Shown: in pieces, positions 16,931-25,973 of the stretch
Layout: each line of letters begins with the position of its first letter
Position numbering within the stretch: position 1 is the stretch's first letter
NCBI GenBank assembly: GCA_017881185.1
Contig: JADGRE010000009.1
Coordinates: 1 to 55,590 of the forward strand
Length of the DNA: 55,590 bases
Reading direction: 5' to 3'
Origin: Pseudomonadota bacterium
Lineage (GTDB): Bacteria > Myxococcota_A > Polyangia > Polyangiales > JAFGIB01
Program-made: the position numbers and the translations under genes
The notes under the pieces: generated by a model
Database searches by the model: none
Told to the model about the DNA's origin: nothing
Seen by the model: only the letters and a program-made list of their open reading frames with translations

Positions 16931-17034
16931 CTGGATGAACGGCAGTCTGTAAGGGCGCCGAATTTGCGTCTCGGGGCTGCCTGAGCTTGACTTGAGTGGG
17001 CTGCGACCTAAGTTGCGGCGGCTAGGAGTCAGCC

Positions 17035-17352
17035 ATGCCGACCTACAGCTACGCCTGCGAAGCCTGCGGGAAATCGTTCGAGATCGAGCAGCGGATCAGC
17101 GAAGATCCCATCAAGAAGTGCGTGCTTTGCGGCAAGGCCAAGGCGCGCCGGCAGATTGTCAGCGGCAACTTCATTCTCAAAGGCGGAGGCTGGTACTCCG
17201 ACGGCTACGGTGCCTCACGCAGCGCTGGCGGCAGCAGTAGCTCCTCGTCGTCCTCGTCGAAGCCCGAAAAGAGCGAGAGCCCCAAGAGCGAGAGCCCCAA
17301 GAGCGAGAGCCCCAAGCCGGCCAGCAAGCCCGCGAGCTCGACCGCCGACTGA
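17035..17352 (+). CDS. FmdB-family zinc-ribbon protein
   Basis: 105 residues. The N-terminal 45 residues are an FmdB/CxxC zinc ribbon: YACEACGKSFEIEQ, then KKCVLCGKAKARR, then the typical end FILKGGGWY-D. These small proteins are widespread, with suggested regulatory roles. The C-terminal half is a low-complexity Ser/Lys/Pro tail that includes three exact KSESP repeats. AGGAG lies 6 bases before the ATG. It is convergent with the helicase gene, 11 bases away. Confidence 0.85.
   Translation: MPTYSYACEACGKSFEIEQRISEDPIKKCVLCGKAKARRQIVSGNFILKGGGWYSDGYGASRSAGGSSSSSSSSSKPEKSESPKSESPKSESPKPASKPASSTAD
17269..17313 (+). repeat. Three exact in-frame 15-base repeats (KSESP)
   Basis: The unit aagagcgagagcccc occurs at 17269-17283, 17284-17298 and 17299-17313 in the tail of the FmdB-like gene. 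Identity at the DNA level implies recent slippage, so copy number may vary between strains. Confidence 0.85.
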
Positions 17353-17363
17353 GGCGGCAGCAC

Positions 17364-19589
17364 CTAGGCCGGCGTCAGAAACGTGCTGACGATCTGCCGG
17401 GTGCCGTCGGGGAACGCCACGGTGATGCGCGCCGGCATGCCCTGCGCGACAGCCGTCACCTGACCCACGCCGAACTTGGTGTGGCGAACGCGCATCCCCA
17501 GCTGGATCTCGGACACGTCGTTGGCTTCCGATCGATCCACGTAGCGCTCGGACGGCCCGCGCGTGGCTTGCTGCGCCGGCGTGCGCGCAGCTGCGCGCCA
17601 AGCTGTGCCTGCGTCATCGCCATCATGCCAGCCGCGCGTGCTCGGCTGCGCGCTTGGACGGCGCAGGCCCACCCAGTGCAGCTCGGCCTCGGGCATCTCG
17701 TCGATGAAGCGCGAGCGCCTGCGGTACTTCATCTCGCCGTAGAGCCGGCGCATCTGCGCGTAGCTGAGAAACAGCCGTTCGCGTGCGCGCGTGAACGCGA
17801 CATACGCCAGCCGGCGCTCTTCCTCGAGCTCCTCCGGATCGCTGTCCGACTCGAAGCCGCGGTGCGGGAAGGTTTCTTCCTCGAGCCCGGCGACCATCAC
17901 GATTGGAAACTCCAGGCCCTTGGCCGCGTGCACGGTCATCAAGGTGATGGCCTCGTCGGCCTGCACGCGAGCGACGTCGGTCTCCAGCGTCACCTGCTCC
18001 AGAAACGCGGCGAGCGTCGGCTCTTCGCTGTCGCCCTGGAATTCTTCCATCGAGTTGAGCACTTCATCGATGTTCTCGATGCGTGAGTCGGCCTCGGGCG
18101 TGTCTTCCACACGCAACGCTTCGATGTAGCCGGTCTCGTGCAAGGTGGTGCGTGCCAGCTCCGCAGGTGTTGCGCCTTGCTCGGCGCTGTGACGCAAGCC
18201 ATCGAGCAGCTGCACGAACCCCGCGAGCTTCTTGCGTGTGCCTGTCGATAGATCGCCGTCGTGCGCGGCCGCGCCGAGCGCCGCGAACACGCTGCAGCCC
18301 TGACGCGCGGCCAGCTCCATCAGCCGCTCGACCGTGGTCTTGCCGATGCCGCGCGCAGGTACGTTGATGATGCGCAGCAAGCTCACGTCGTCGTCCGGGT
18401 TGTGCACGACGCGCAAGTACGCGAGCAGATCTTTCACCTCGGCCCGATCGTAGAAACGCAGGCCACCAACCACGCGGTACGGCAGGTTGGCCTGGCGCAG
18501 CGCTTCTTCGAACACACGTGACTGCGCGTGGATGCGATAGAGCAGCGCGATGTCATTTCTCGTGTAGCCCGCATCGAGCAGCATTCGCATCGCGCTGACT
18601 ACAGTGCCCGCTTCGTCGCGATCGTCGTCACACGCGATCACCGTGATGGCGGCGCCTTCGTCGTTCTCGGTCCACAGACGCTTGGGCTCGCGCTCCCGGT
18701 TGCGGCTTACGACCGCGTGCGCCACGCGCAAGATGCGCTGCGTGGAGCGGTAGTTCTGCTCGAGCTTCACCACCTCGGCGTCGGGGAAGTGCCTCCGAAA
18801 ATCCAGGATGTTGCGACGGTCGGCGCCGCGCCAGCGGTAGATGCTCTGGTCGTCGTCACCCACCACGCACAGGTTGCGATGCACCTCGCACAGCGCCTCG
18901 ACCAGCGCGAACTGCACGTGGTTCACGTCCTGGAACTCGTCGACCAGCACGTGGTCGTAGCGGGCTTGTAGCTCACGCTTGAGCGCAGGGTCCTTGCGCA
19001 TCGAGTGCACGAGCCGAAAGATCAGATCGCCGAAGTCCAGCGCCGACGACGACGCCATGCGCTCCTCGTAGACCTTGTAGACCTGCGCGACCACGCGCTC
19101 GAACGGATCGGCCGGCTCGAAGGCGTCGGCGGCGATGCCTTCTTGCTTGGCCCAGTTGATGCGCCACGCAATCTGCTTGGGCGGATGCTTCTTCTCGTCG
19201 AGCTTCAGATCGCGCACGATGCGCGTGAGCATCGCCTTCTGGTCCCCGTCGTCGTAGATGACGAAGTCCTTGCGGATGCCGCAGGCTGCGGCGTGCGCAC
19301 GGAGCAGTCGTGCACAGATCGCATGGAAGGTGCCCACCCACAGCGACCCCGCCTGGCCTGGCACCAGCTTCTCCAAGCGCTCGCGCATCTCGCGCGCGGC
19401 CTTGTTCGTGAAGGTCACCGCCAGGATGCGCCACGGCGCCACCCCCTGCTGCTCGATCAGGTGCGCCACACGGTGCGTGATCACACGGGTCTTGCCGCTG
19501 CCGGCACCCGCGAACACCACGAGCGGCCCTCGCCCGTGGGTCACGGCGGCGAGCTGTTCGGTATTGAGCCCGACGACCAGCTGAGTCAC
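17364..19589 (-). CDS. pcrA: PcrA/UvrD-type superfamily 1 DNA helicase
   Basis: 741 residues, full length. Helicase motifs in order: GAGSGKTRVITHR (Walker A), TFTNKAAREM, VDEFQDVN, GDDDQSIYRWRGA, QNYRST, LMTVHAAKGLEF and VAFTRARERL. The last 50 residues (LQLGMRVRHTKFGVGQV onward) are the Tudor-like domain found in PcrA/UvrD that contacts RNA polymerase. Roles are nucleotide excision repair, removal of proteins from DNA and transcription-coupled repair. The start is a GTG at 19587-19589 with a poor ribosome site; the conserved N-terminus LNTEQLAAV follows at once. Whether to call it pcrA or uvrD cannot be decided here. Confidence 0.94.
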   Translation of the reverse strand: MTQLVVGLNTEQLAAVTHGRGPLVVFAGAGSGKTRVITHRVAHLIEQQGVAPWRILAVTFTNKAAREMRERLEKLVPGQAGSLWVGTFHAICARLLRAHAAACGIRKDFVIYDDGDQKAMLTRIVRDLKLDEKKHPPKQIAWRINWAKQEGIAADAFEPADPFERVVAQVYKVYEERMASSSALDFGDLIFRLVHSMRKDPALKRELQARYDHVLVDEFQDVNHVQFALVEALCEVHRNLCVVGDDDQSIYRWRGADRRNILDFRRHFPDAEVVKLEQNYRSTQRILRVAHAVVSRNREREPKRLWTENDEGAAITVIACDDDRDEAGTVVSAMRMLLDAGYTRNDIALLYRIHAQSRVFEEALRQANLPYRVVGGLRFYDRAEVKDLLAYLRVVHNPDDDVSLLRIINVPARGIGKTTVERLMELAARQGCSVFAALGAAAHDGDLSTGTRKKLAGFVQLLDGLRHSAEQGATPAELARTTLHETGYIEALRVEDTPEADSRIENIDEVLNSMEEFQGDSEEPTLAAFLEQVTLETDVARVQADEAITLMTVHAAKGLEFPIVMVAGLEEETFPHRGFESDSDPEELEEERRLAYVAFTRARERLFLSYAQMRRLYGEMKYRRRSRFIDEMPEAELHWVGLRRPSAQPSTRGWHDGDDAGTAWRAAARTPAQQATRGPSERYVDRSEANDVSEIQLGMRVRHTKFGVGQVTAVAQGMPARITVAFPDGTRQIVSTFLTPA

Positions 19590-19685
19590 GGGCGCAACCT
19601 AACGCGCAGCGCGGCCCGGAACCATTGGATTCTCCACAGACCCGACACTGTCTAGAAGCTGGCGGAACATGCTACATATCCGGCC

Positions 19686-20369
19686 ATGAAACCTGCGCCC
19701 GGCACCGCCGCCGAGACCGCCAAGTCCTTGAATGAACAGGCGTCGCGGTCGTCCGATCGGGTGCAGGAGGTGCGTAATCCGCATGAGGACGATGCGCTGG
19801 TCGACAGAGCGCGCAAGGGCGACCGAGCCGCGTTTCAAGAGCTCTTCAAGAAATATCACCGTCGCGCGTACGCGGTGGCCATTGGCGTCGTCAAGCGGCC
19901 GGCCGACGCCATGGACGTGGTGCAAGACGCGTTCATCAAGGTGCACAAGCACATCGCGAACTTCCAGGGCACCTCGAGCTTTTACACGTGGCTGTACCGA
20001 ATCGTCATGAACCTCTCGATCGACCACGTGCGCAAGAAGCGCAAGATCACGGAGTTCGACGAACACGTGAAGAAAGACGACGCCGCGGGCGACGGCGCGC
20101 TCTTGCCCCACATGCCCGACGAGAACCCGAGCAAGACCGTAGTGCGGCGCGAGCTGTCGGAGAAGATCCGCGCAGCGCTCGAGACCTTGCCCGAGTACCA
20201 CCGCGCGGTGATCGTGCTGCGCGAAGTGGAAGGCATGAGCTACGAGGAGATGGCCCAGGTGCTCGAGGTGCCCAAGGGCACCATCATGAGCCGCCTGTTC
20301 CACGCGCGTCGCAAGATGCAGGAACAGCTCAAACCCTATCTGGAGGGCGATCTCGAGATCGTTGAATGA
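19686..20369 (+). CDS. ECF-family (RpoE-like) RNA polymerase sigma factor
   Basis: 227 residues. Region 2 spans about 40-110 (FKKYHRRAYAVAIGVV, DVVQDAFIKVHKHI, TWLYRIVMNLSID) and region 4 about 160-215 (LPEYHRAVIVLREVEGMSYEEMA, VPKGTIMSRLFHARRKM). The N-terminal 35 residues are an extra polar extension. It would redirect RNA polymerase to envelope or stress promoters. The stop overlaps the anti-sigma start as ATGA, giving matched synthesis. The divergent neighbour is the helicase gene. No convincing autoregulated GGAAC/GTC promoter is seen upstream. Confidence 0.93.
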   Translation: MKPAPGTAAETAKSLNEQASRSSDRVQEVRNPHEDDALVDRARKGDRAAFQELFKKYHRRAYAVAIGVVKRPADAMDVVQDAFIKVHKHIANFQGTSSFYTWLYRIVMNLSIDHVRKKRKITEFDEHVKKDDAAGDGALLPHMPDENPSKTVVRRELSEKIRAALETLPEYHRAVIVLREVEGMSYEEMAQVLEVPKGTIMSRLFHARRKMQEQLKPYLEGDLEIVE

Positions 20370-20935
20370 TCGTGACGACCGAGCACCTCGACGACGAGCT
20401 CCTGCAACGCCATTTCGATGGCGATCTCGACCGCGCTGCCGCGAGCACCGCGCAAGCGCATCTGGCAAGCTGTGATGCATGCGCTGCACGCCAGCGCGGG
20501 CTCGAGCGCCTGCACCTCTTGATGGGCGCCGCGAGCGAGGGCGCGCAGCAAGAGGCCGACTTCGCCGGGCTGTACGACCGAATCGAGGCCGGCATCGGTG
20601 CCGACGCCGCGGGTGCCGCGACCGACACGAAGGTCGTCGAGCTCGCAAGTCGAAGGCGCATGCGACCGATGGTCGCGTACGTGGTCACGGCAGCGGCCGC
20701 TGCCGCCGCGGTAGTGATCACCGTGTTCCATCCGGGCGGCAGCACGCCGCGAGATGCCGATTCGATGGTGGCCATGGACGGCCAGCCGGCGGCGACGACG
20801 CCACAAGCCGTGCCCGCACCTGGCCGTTCCGAAGTGGTGAATGTCGATTTTGGTACGAGCACCGGCACGGTCTTCGAAATCTCCTTGGCCGATGGATCGT
20901 CCACGCCTGTCGTGTGGATCAACGACGACGAATAG
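20366..20935 (+). CDS. Transmembrane anti-sigma factor with ZAS motif
   Basis: 189 residues. The N-terminal cytoplasmic domain holds the zinc-binding HLASCDACAAR (H-x3-C-x2-C) typical of ZAS anti-sigma factors; one helix spans the membrane at about 100-122, and about 65 residues lie outside, ending VVWINDDE. It would hold the preceding ECF sigma factor inactive. Release by regulated proteolysis is the family norm, and the RseP-like protease at 5.3-6.9 kb could act on it (inference). ATGA overlap with the sigma gene; 8 bases before the next gene. Confidence 0.9.
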   Translation: MIVTTEHLDDELLQRHFDGDLDRAAASTAQAHLASCDACAARQRGLERLHLLMGAASEGAQQEADFAGLYDRIEAGIGADAAGAATDTKVVELASRRRMRPMVAYVVTAAAAAAAVVITVFHPGGSTPRDADSMVAMDGQPAATTPQAVPAPGRSEVVNVDFGTSTGTVFEISLADGSSTPVVWINDDE

Positions 20936-20943
20936 GTGAGTCA

Positions 20944-21489
20944 ATGACGCCGCGTAAACCCAGCTGGAACCTACGGGCGGCGCGAGGCGTCAGCTGCATC
21001 GCATTCACCGCCGCGCTGACGGTGGCGTTCATGTCGACGTGGTCGCTTGGCCGCACTGCGCACGCCGAGGACCACGCCAGCGCCGCAGCTGGCGCGGTGC
21101 CGGGCGAGGTGCTCGTGATCCTGGCGAACGAGGCCGAGGGCAGTGTCGACCCGAGCCTCGCCAGCATCAAGGCGCTGAAGCAACCGCCGTTCAACGGCTT
21201 CAAGTCGATGAAAGTACTATCGCGCTCGGCTGTCGCGCTGACGAGCGGCAAGCCCGCCGAGGTGGACCTACCCAACGGCCGGCACCTGCAGCTGGAGTTC
21301 CTGGCGCAGATGCCCGACGGTCGTTACAAGGTGCAGGTGTCGATCAACCGCCCGAATCAGAAAGACTACTTGCCGCTCTTGCAGGTCGTCGCTTCGGCGG
21401 GCGAGCCGTTCTTCGTGGCTGGCCAGAAGTTCCAGGGCGGCACGCTGGTCATCGGCGTACGCGTCGGACAGAGCGCCAAAGCCAAGTGA
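20944..21489 (+). CDS. Secreted hypothetical protein of the ECF operon
   Basis: 181 residues. A clear Sec signal peptide (hydrophobic core about 17-35, cleavage near TAHA-ED) precedes a mature domain of about 140 residues, with beta-rich stretches such as RHLQLEFLAQMPDGRYKVQVSI-type alternation. It ends AKAK. Being third in the sigma/anti-sigma operon it may sense or modulate the envelope signal. AGGTGAG lies upstream of the ATG. No named family recognised. Confidence 0.78.
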   Translation: MTPRKPSWNLRAARGVSCIAFTAALTVAFMSTWSLGRTAHAEDHASAAAGAVPGEVLVILANEAEGSVDPSLASIKALKQPPFNGFKSMKVLSRSAVALTSGKPAEVDLPNGRHLQLEFLAQMPDGRYKVQVSINRPNQKDYLPLLQVVASAGEPFFVAGQKFQGGTLVIGVRVGQSAKAK

Positions 21490-21562
21490 TGTGATCGATC
21501 CGTAGCCGCTTTCGGCGGCGCAAAGTGGTCGTGCGCGCGCTTGTGTGACAGGGTTGTGCCCC

Positions 21563-22261
21563 ATGCGTCGCGACGCCGCCGATGTGTTTCCACTGCCTGT
21601 CAGTGCCGTATTGCCGGCGCCTGCAGCGCACATTGTCGAAGCGCTCGACCCGCTGCTCACAGCGGCGCGACGACTGCGCATCGACCAAGTGATTGCGCAG
21701 CGCTCGCGTGCGGTCGTGCCGGTGCTCGACGGCTTGATCGATCCGCACAACGTCGCGGCGGTGCTGCGCTCGGCGGACGCGTTCGGCGTGCAGGAGGTGC
21801 ACCTCGCCACGGGCGCCGAGAGCTTCGTTGCGTCCAATCGCATCGCGCAGGGGACCGAGCGCTGGGTCGACGTGATCGCGCACCGCTCGGCACACGGCGC
21901 CGTCGGCGCGTTGCACGAACGCGGCTACAAGGTGTATGTGGCCGCCATGGACGGCTCGCTGCGCCCTGAGGATCTCGCCTCCATTCCTCGCGTAGCGATC
22001 GTGTTCGGCAACGAGCATTCCGGGGTGAGTCCGGAGCTGGCCGCGTTGGCAGACGGCGCCTGCACCATCCCGATGCGTGGCTTCGTGCAGAGCCTCAACG
22101 TGTCGGTGGCAGCGGCGATTACCTTGGCAGCCGCCATGCGTGGCCGCCCCGGCGACTTGGATGAGACGCAGCGGCAGCTGTTGCGAGCGCGGTACTTGCT
22201 GGCGAGCGTGCCGCGGGCACATGAGATTCTGCAGGAACAGCTGCGGCGGCGTGGGACATGA
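21563..22261 (+). CDS. trmH: TrmH/SpoU-family RNA 2'-O-methyltransferase
   Basis: 232 residues with the three SPOUT-class motifs: DPHNVAAVLRSADAFGV, VFGNEHSGVS and IPMRGFVQSLNVSVAAAI. The last is close to tRNA (Gm18) methyltransferase TrmH, so that activity is the best guess, although rRNA-directed relatives share these motifs. The ATG at 21563 is preferred; a GTG at 21545 would add six residues. It ends with an ATGA overlap into the PBP gene. Confidence 0.86.
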   Translation: MRRDAADVFPLPVSAVLPAPAAHIVEALDPLLTAARRLRIDQVIAQRSRAVVPVLDGLIDPHNVAAVLRSADAFGVQEVHLATGAESFVASNRIAQGTERWVDVIAHRSAHGAVGALHERGYKVYVAAMDGSLRPEDLASIPRVAIVFGNEHSGVSPELAALADGACTIPMRGFVQSLNVSVAAAITLAAAMRGRPGDLDETQRQLLRARYLLASVPRAHEILQEQLRRRGT

Positions 22262-24648
22262 GCACGGCTGCCAAGAAGAAAGCTGCGCCCAAGGCGAAGC
22301 CAGCGAAGGCAAGCAAGCGCGGGCCCGCGGCCACGTGGGCGTTGCGCCTCTTGGTGCTCGGCTGTTTCGGCGCAGCGGTCGGTGTGCTCGGCGCGGTGTG
22401 CGTGTTCGCGTATTACGGGCGTGATTTGCCCACGGTGGCGACGCTCAAGCACTACGCGCCGCCGCAGATCTCGCGCGTGCTCGACCGCAAGGGCCACGTG
22501 ATCGCGGAGTCGTTCACCGAACGGCGCACGGTCGTGCCGATGTCACGCATCCCGCGCGTGTTGGTGTTGTCGGTGTTGGCTGCTGAAGACGCGGACTTCT
22601 ACCAACACATGGGTCTCGACTACGCCGGCATCGCGCGCGCGCTCGTGTACGACACGCTGCGCGGTCGGCCGACCCAAGGCGCGAGCACCATCACGCAGCA
22701 GATCGTGAAGAACTTGCTGCTCACGCCGGAGCGCACGATCGCCCGCAAAGTGCGCGAGCTGATCTTGGCGCGGCGCCTGGAGCAGGAGCTGGGCAAAGAG
22801 CAAATCCTGTTTCTGTATCTCAACCACATCAATTTCGGCCACGGTCGCTACGGTGTGGAGGAAGCCAGCCGCTTCTATTTCGGCAAGCATGTGGAAGAGC
22901 TCACGCTCGCGGAGGCGAGCTTGATCGCGGGCATCCCGCAGGCGCCCAGTCGACTTTCACCGATCGTGCATCCTGAGGCGGCACGGCGCAGACAGCTGTA
23001 CGTGCTCGATCAACTGGAGCACAAGCGCGCGCAGTACTGGGACGATCTGAGCGAGCAACAGATCGCAGTTGCGCGCCAAGCCCAAGTGCACGTGCACAGC
23101 CTCGAAGAAAGCGTCGAGCCGGCGCCGGAGGCCGCGCAGCAAGCGCGTGATCTGCTGCGCGAGCTGCTGGGCGACGAGGCTGCTGCCCACGGCGGCTACA
23201 CGATCGAGACCACGATCGATGCGGGGCTCGAGGTCGCTGCGCGCCAAGCGCTGCACAACGGCCTCTTGCACGTGGACGAGCGACAGAAGCTGCAAGCGCC
23301 GCTGCGTGTGAGAAAAGGCGAAAGTCGGCCCGAGCGGGTGAGCACGCTGAGCGTGGGCAAGAGCTACGAAGCCGTGGTGCAGAGCGGCGACGACACCACC
23401 GCGAACCTCTTGCTGGACATCGGCGGCCACAAGGCGCTGGCTTCCATTGCCGAGCTTGCGCGCTGGAATCCAAAGGGGTTGTCGGCGCACGCGTTCGCGG
23501 AGCCGGGTGCACACGTGCATGCGACCGTGGAGAGCGTCGACGCGGACCAGAAGCCTGCGCACGTGAGGCTCTTGCTCGGACCGCAAGGCGCGGTGGTGGT
23601 GATCGACCCGCGCACGCGCGATGTGCTCGCGCTCGTGGGCGCAGACGAAGCGGCGTATGGCTTCAACCGTGCGAGCTTCGCGGTGCGGCAGCCGGGCAGC
23701 ACCTGGAAGACCATCGAATACGCGCTGGCGCTCGAGACCCACGCCTTCACCGCGGCGAGCGTGGTGCTCGATGCGCCGGAGGTCTACGACCAGTGGAAGC
23801 CGAACAACTTCGAGACCTGGGAGTACACGGGCGCGGTGCGGCTGCGTGAGGCGCTCGCGCAGTCGATCAACCTCGTGGCCGTGCGCGTCACCGCGGAGCT
23901 GACGCCGCCGAAGGTCGTGGAGTTTGCGCGCAAGCTCGGCATCTCGAGCGAGCTCGACCCTTCGCTCGCGCTGGCGCTGGGCGCGAGCGGGGTGAAGCCG
24001 ATCGAGCTGGTGAATGCGTACGCAACTTTCGCAGCGGGCGGGCGCTTCAGCGCGACACGTCTGGTGAAGCGCGTGCTGGGACCCGACGGCAAAGAGATCG
24101 CGTTGCCCCGGCGCGCGCCGCCCACCGAGGTGATGAGCCCTGCGGCGGCTTACGTGCTCACCAACATGCTGACCAGCGTGGTGAAGACGGGCACGGGCAA
24201 GGCGGCGGCGCTGGCGTTGCAGCGGCCGGCGGCGGGCAAGACCGGCACGAGCAACAAGCTGCGCGACACCTGGTTCGTGGGCTACACGCCGGAGCTGGTG
24301 GCCGGCGTGTGGGTCGGCTACGACGACCTGCGCTCACTCGGCAAAGGTGAGAGCGGCGCCAACACTGCGTTGCCGATCTGGATCGAGATCATGAAGCAAG
24401 CGCTCAAGGACCGGCCGCCCGTGGACTTCCCGATTCCGAAGGGTGTGGTCAGCGCCAAGATCGATCCGAAGACCGGCAAGCTGGCGTACGAAGGGCAGAC
24501 CAACGCGATCGACGAGGTATTCGTGGAAGGCACGGCACCGACCGAAGTCGCGACACCGGCCGACGTAGTCGACACCGGGACCTTCTTGATGGAGCAGACT
24601 GGAACAGGCCACGGCGGCGCAAACGCCAAAGCCCCGCCGACCCTGTAG
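22258..24648 (+). CDS. mrcA: Penicillin-binding protein 1A-type (class A, bifunctional)
   Basis: 796 residues. A Lys/Ala-rich cytoplasmic tail and one transmembrane helix (about 28-55) precede the GT51 glycosyltransferase domain (EDADFYQHMGLD, QGASTITQQIVKN, RRLEQELGKEQIL). The transpeptidase has SxxK as GSTWK, SxN as QSIN and KTG as AAGKTGTSNK. It polymerises and crosslinks peptidoglycan on the periplasmic face. It starts within the trmH stop (ATGA) and is convergent with aroA. Coupling to an RNA methyltransferase is probably incidental. The gene symbol is approximate. Confidence 0.94.
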   Translation: MSTAAKKKAAPKAKPAKASKRGPAATWALRLLVLGCFGAAVGVLGAVCVFAYYGRDLPTVATLKHYAPPQISRVLDRKGHVIAESFTERRTVVPMSRIPRVLVLSVLAAEDADFYQHMGLDYAGIARALVYDTLRGRPTQGASTITQQIVKNLLLTPERTIARKVRELILARRLEQELGKEQILFLYLNHINFGHGRYGVEEASRFYFGKHVEELTLAEASLIAGIPQAPSRLSPIVHPEAARRRQLYVLDQLEHKRAQYWDDLSEQQIAVARQAQVHVHSLEESVEPAPEAAQQARDLLRELLGDEAAAHGGYTIETTIDAGLEVAARQALHNGLLHVDERQKLQAPLRVRKGESRPERVSTLSVGKSYEAVVQSGDDTTANLLLDIGGHKALASIAELARWNPKGLSAHAFAEPGAHVHATVESVDADQKPAHVRLLLGPQGAVVVIDPRTRDVLALVGADEAAYGFNRASFAVRQPGSTWKTIEYALALETHAFTAASVVLDAPEVYDQWKPNNFETWEYTGAVRLREALAQSINLVAVRVTAELTPPKVVEFARKLGISSELDPSLALALGASGVKPIELVNAYATFAAGGRFSATRLVKRVLGPDGKEIALPRRAPPTEVMSPAAAYVLTNMLTSVVKTGTGKAAALALQRPAAGKTGTSNKLRDTWFVGYTPELVAGVWVGYDDLRSLGKGESGANTALPIWIEIMKQALKDRPPVDFPIPKGVVSAKIDPKTGKLAYEGQTNAIDEVFVEGTAPTEVATPADVVDTGTFLMEQTGTGHGGANAKAPPTL

Positions 24649-24662
24649 CTTGGCCGCGCCCG

Positions 24663-25952
24663 TCAGAGCTTGGCGAACGCATCGAAGTACTGCGGCCACG
24701 ACTTGGACACGCACGCCGGGTCGCAGATGACCACGCCTGGCACACGCAGGCCCGCGAGCGCGAACGCCATGGCCATGCGGTGGTCGTCGTAGGTGGCGAT
24801 CTCGGCGCCGCGCATCGGACGTGGCTCGATGCGCAGCGAATCGGCGTCGGCGTGCGCGCTCACGCCGAGCTTACGTAGCTCGGTCTCGAGCGCCGCCAGG
24901 CGATCGCTCTCTTTGATGCGCAGGTTCGCCACGTTGCGAATGTGGCTTGGGCCCTTGGCAAAGGCGGCGGTGACGGCGAGCGCGAGCACGGCGTCGGGCA
25001 TGTCGTTCATGTCCACGTCCACGCCTGAGAGACCCGCGGCAGGGCCACTCACTTCCACGCGATTGGGATGACGCACCACTCGAGCACCCATGCGTTCGAG
25101 CACCGCGAGCAGACCCATGTCGGCTTGCGCGGAAGCGCCGGGGAGATCTTGCACCACCACATGGCCGCCGGTGATGGCGGCAGCCGCGAAGAAGTACGCT
25201 GCCGTCGAGGCATCCGGCTCGACCTGGTAGCTGCGACCTTGGTAGCGCGCGCCGCTCGACACTGACAACGAACGCTCGTCGACGAAACCCGCGCGCGCGC
25301 CGAAGGTGCGCATCACCGACAGCGTGACGTCGACGTACGGGCGCGACACGAGCACTCCGCCTTTCAAGACGAGCACTACGTCGCGCTGGGCGTACGGGGC
25401 CACTTGCAGCAGCGCAGAGACGTATTGACTGGAACGACTGGCGTCGACTTCGACGGTGCCACCGAAGGGCCTGCCGCCGTTGCACGCGACGGGCGGGCAG
25501 CCGCCTGTGCCTTGCACGCTGACGTCGACGCCCAGCGCTTGCAGCGCCGACACCAGATCGACGATGGGCCGCTTGCGCATGCGCTCGGTGCCATCGAGCA
25601 CGCTCGGGCCGTTCACCAGGCACAGTGCCGCGGTGAGGAAGCGAGCGGCTGTGCCGGACGCGTGCACGTCGATCGCGCCCTGCGGCACGCTCGGCTGGCC
25701 ATCGACTCCTTGCAGCTTCAACTGCGTGCGGTCGGCGCTCTCCTCGACGCGTGCACCGAGCTGACGCAGCGCGCGGATCATCACGCGCGTGTCGTCGCTG
25801 TCGAGCACGCCCGACAGCTCGCTCTCACCGCGGGCGAGCCCGGCAAGCAACAGCGCGCGATTGGAGATGCTCTTGCTGCCGGGCACGCGGACCTCGCGGG
25901 CGTCGATGCCCGACGCGCGCGGCGTGATGCTCAACTTTTCGGGAAGCGTCAT
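24663..25952 (-). CDS. aroA: 5-enolpyruvylshikimate-3-phosphate synthase
   Basis: 429 residues, normal length. Motifs: VPGSKSISNRALLLAGLA near the N-terminus, HASGTAARFL (the usual NAGTAMR region is changed), RIKESDRLAALETELRKLG, and YDDHRMAMAFALAG near the end. It is the sixth step of the shikimate pathway. The loop that contacts PEP reads ASGTAARF rather than GNAGTAMRP, a class II-like variation that could lower glyphosate sensitivity; this is inference. It lies 21 bases downstream of the metallopeptidase gene in the same direction. Confidence 0.95.
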   Translation of the reverse strand: MTLPEKLSITPRASGIDAREVRVPGSKSISNRALLLAGLARGESELSGVLDSDDTRVMIRALRQLGARVEESADRTQLKLQGVDGQPSVPQGAIDVHASGTAARFLTAALCLVNGPSVLDGTERMRKRPIVDLVSALQALGVDVSVQGTGGCPPVACNGGRPFGGTVEVDASRSSQYVSALLQVAPYAQRDVVLVLKGGVLVSRPYVDVTLSVMRTFGARAGFVDERSLSVSSGARYQGRSYQVEPDASTAAYFFAAAAITGGHVVVQDLPGASAQADMGLLAVLERMGARVVRHPNRVEVSGPAAGLSGVDVDMNDMPDAVLALAVTAAFAKGPSHIRNVANLRIKESDRLAALETELRKLGVSAHADADSLRIEPRPMRGAEIATYDDHRMAMAFALAGLRVPGVVICDPACVSKSWPQYFDAFAKL

Positions 25953-25973
25953 GCTGGCGCAGGTGTAGAGGGT

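Noticed and set aside
19660..19686. GGAAC at 19664-19668 as an autoregulated ECF promoter.
   Set aside because: It lies only 18 bases before the sigma factor ATG, leaving no room for the -10 and a transcript start ahead of the gene.
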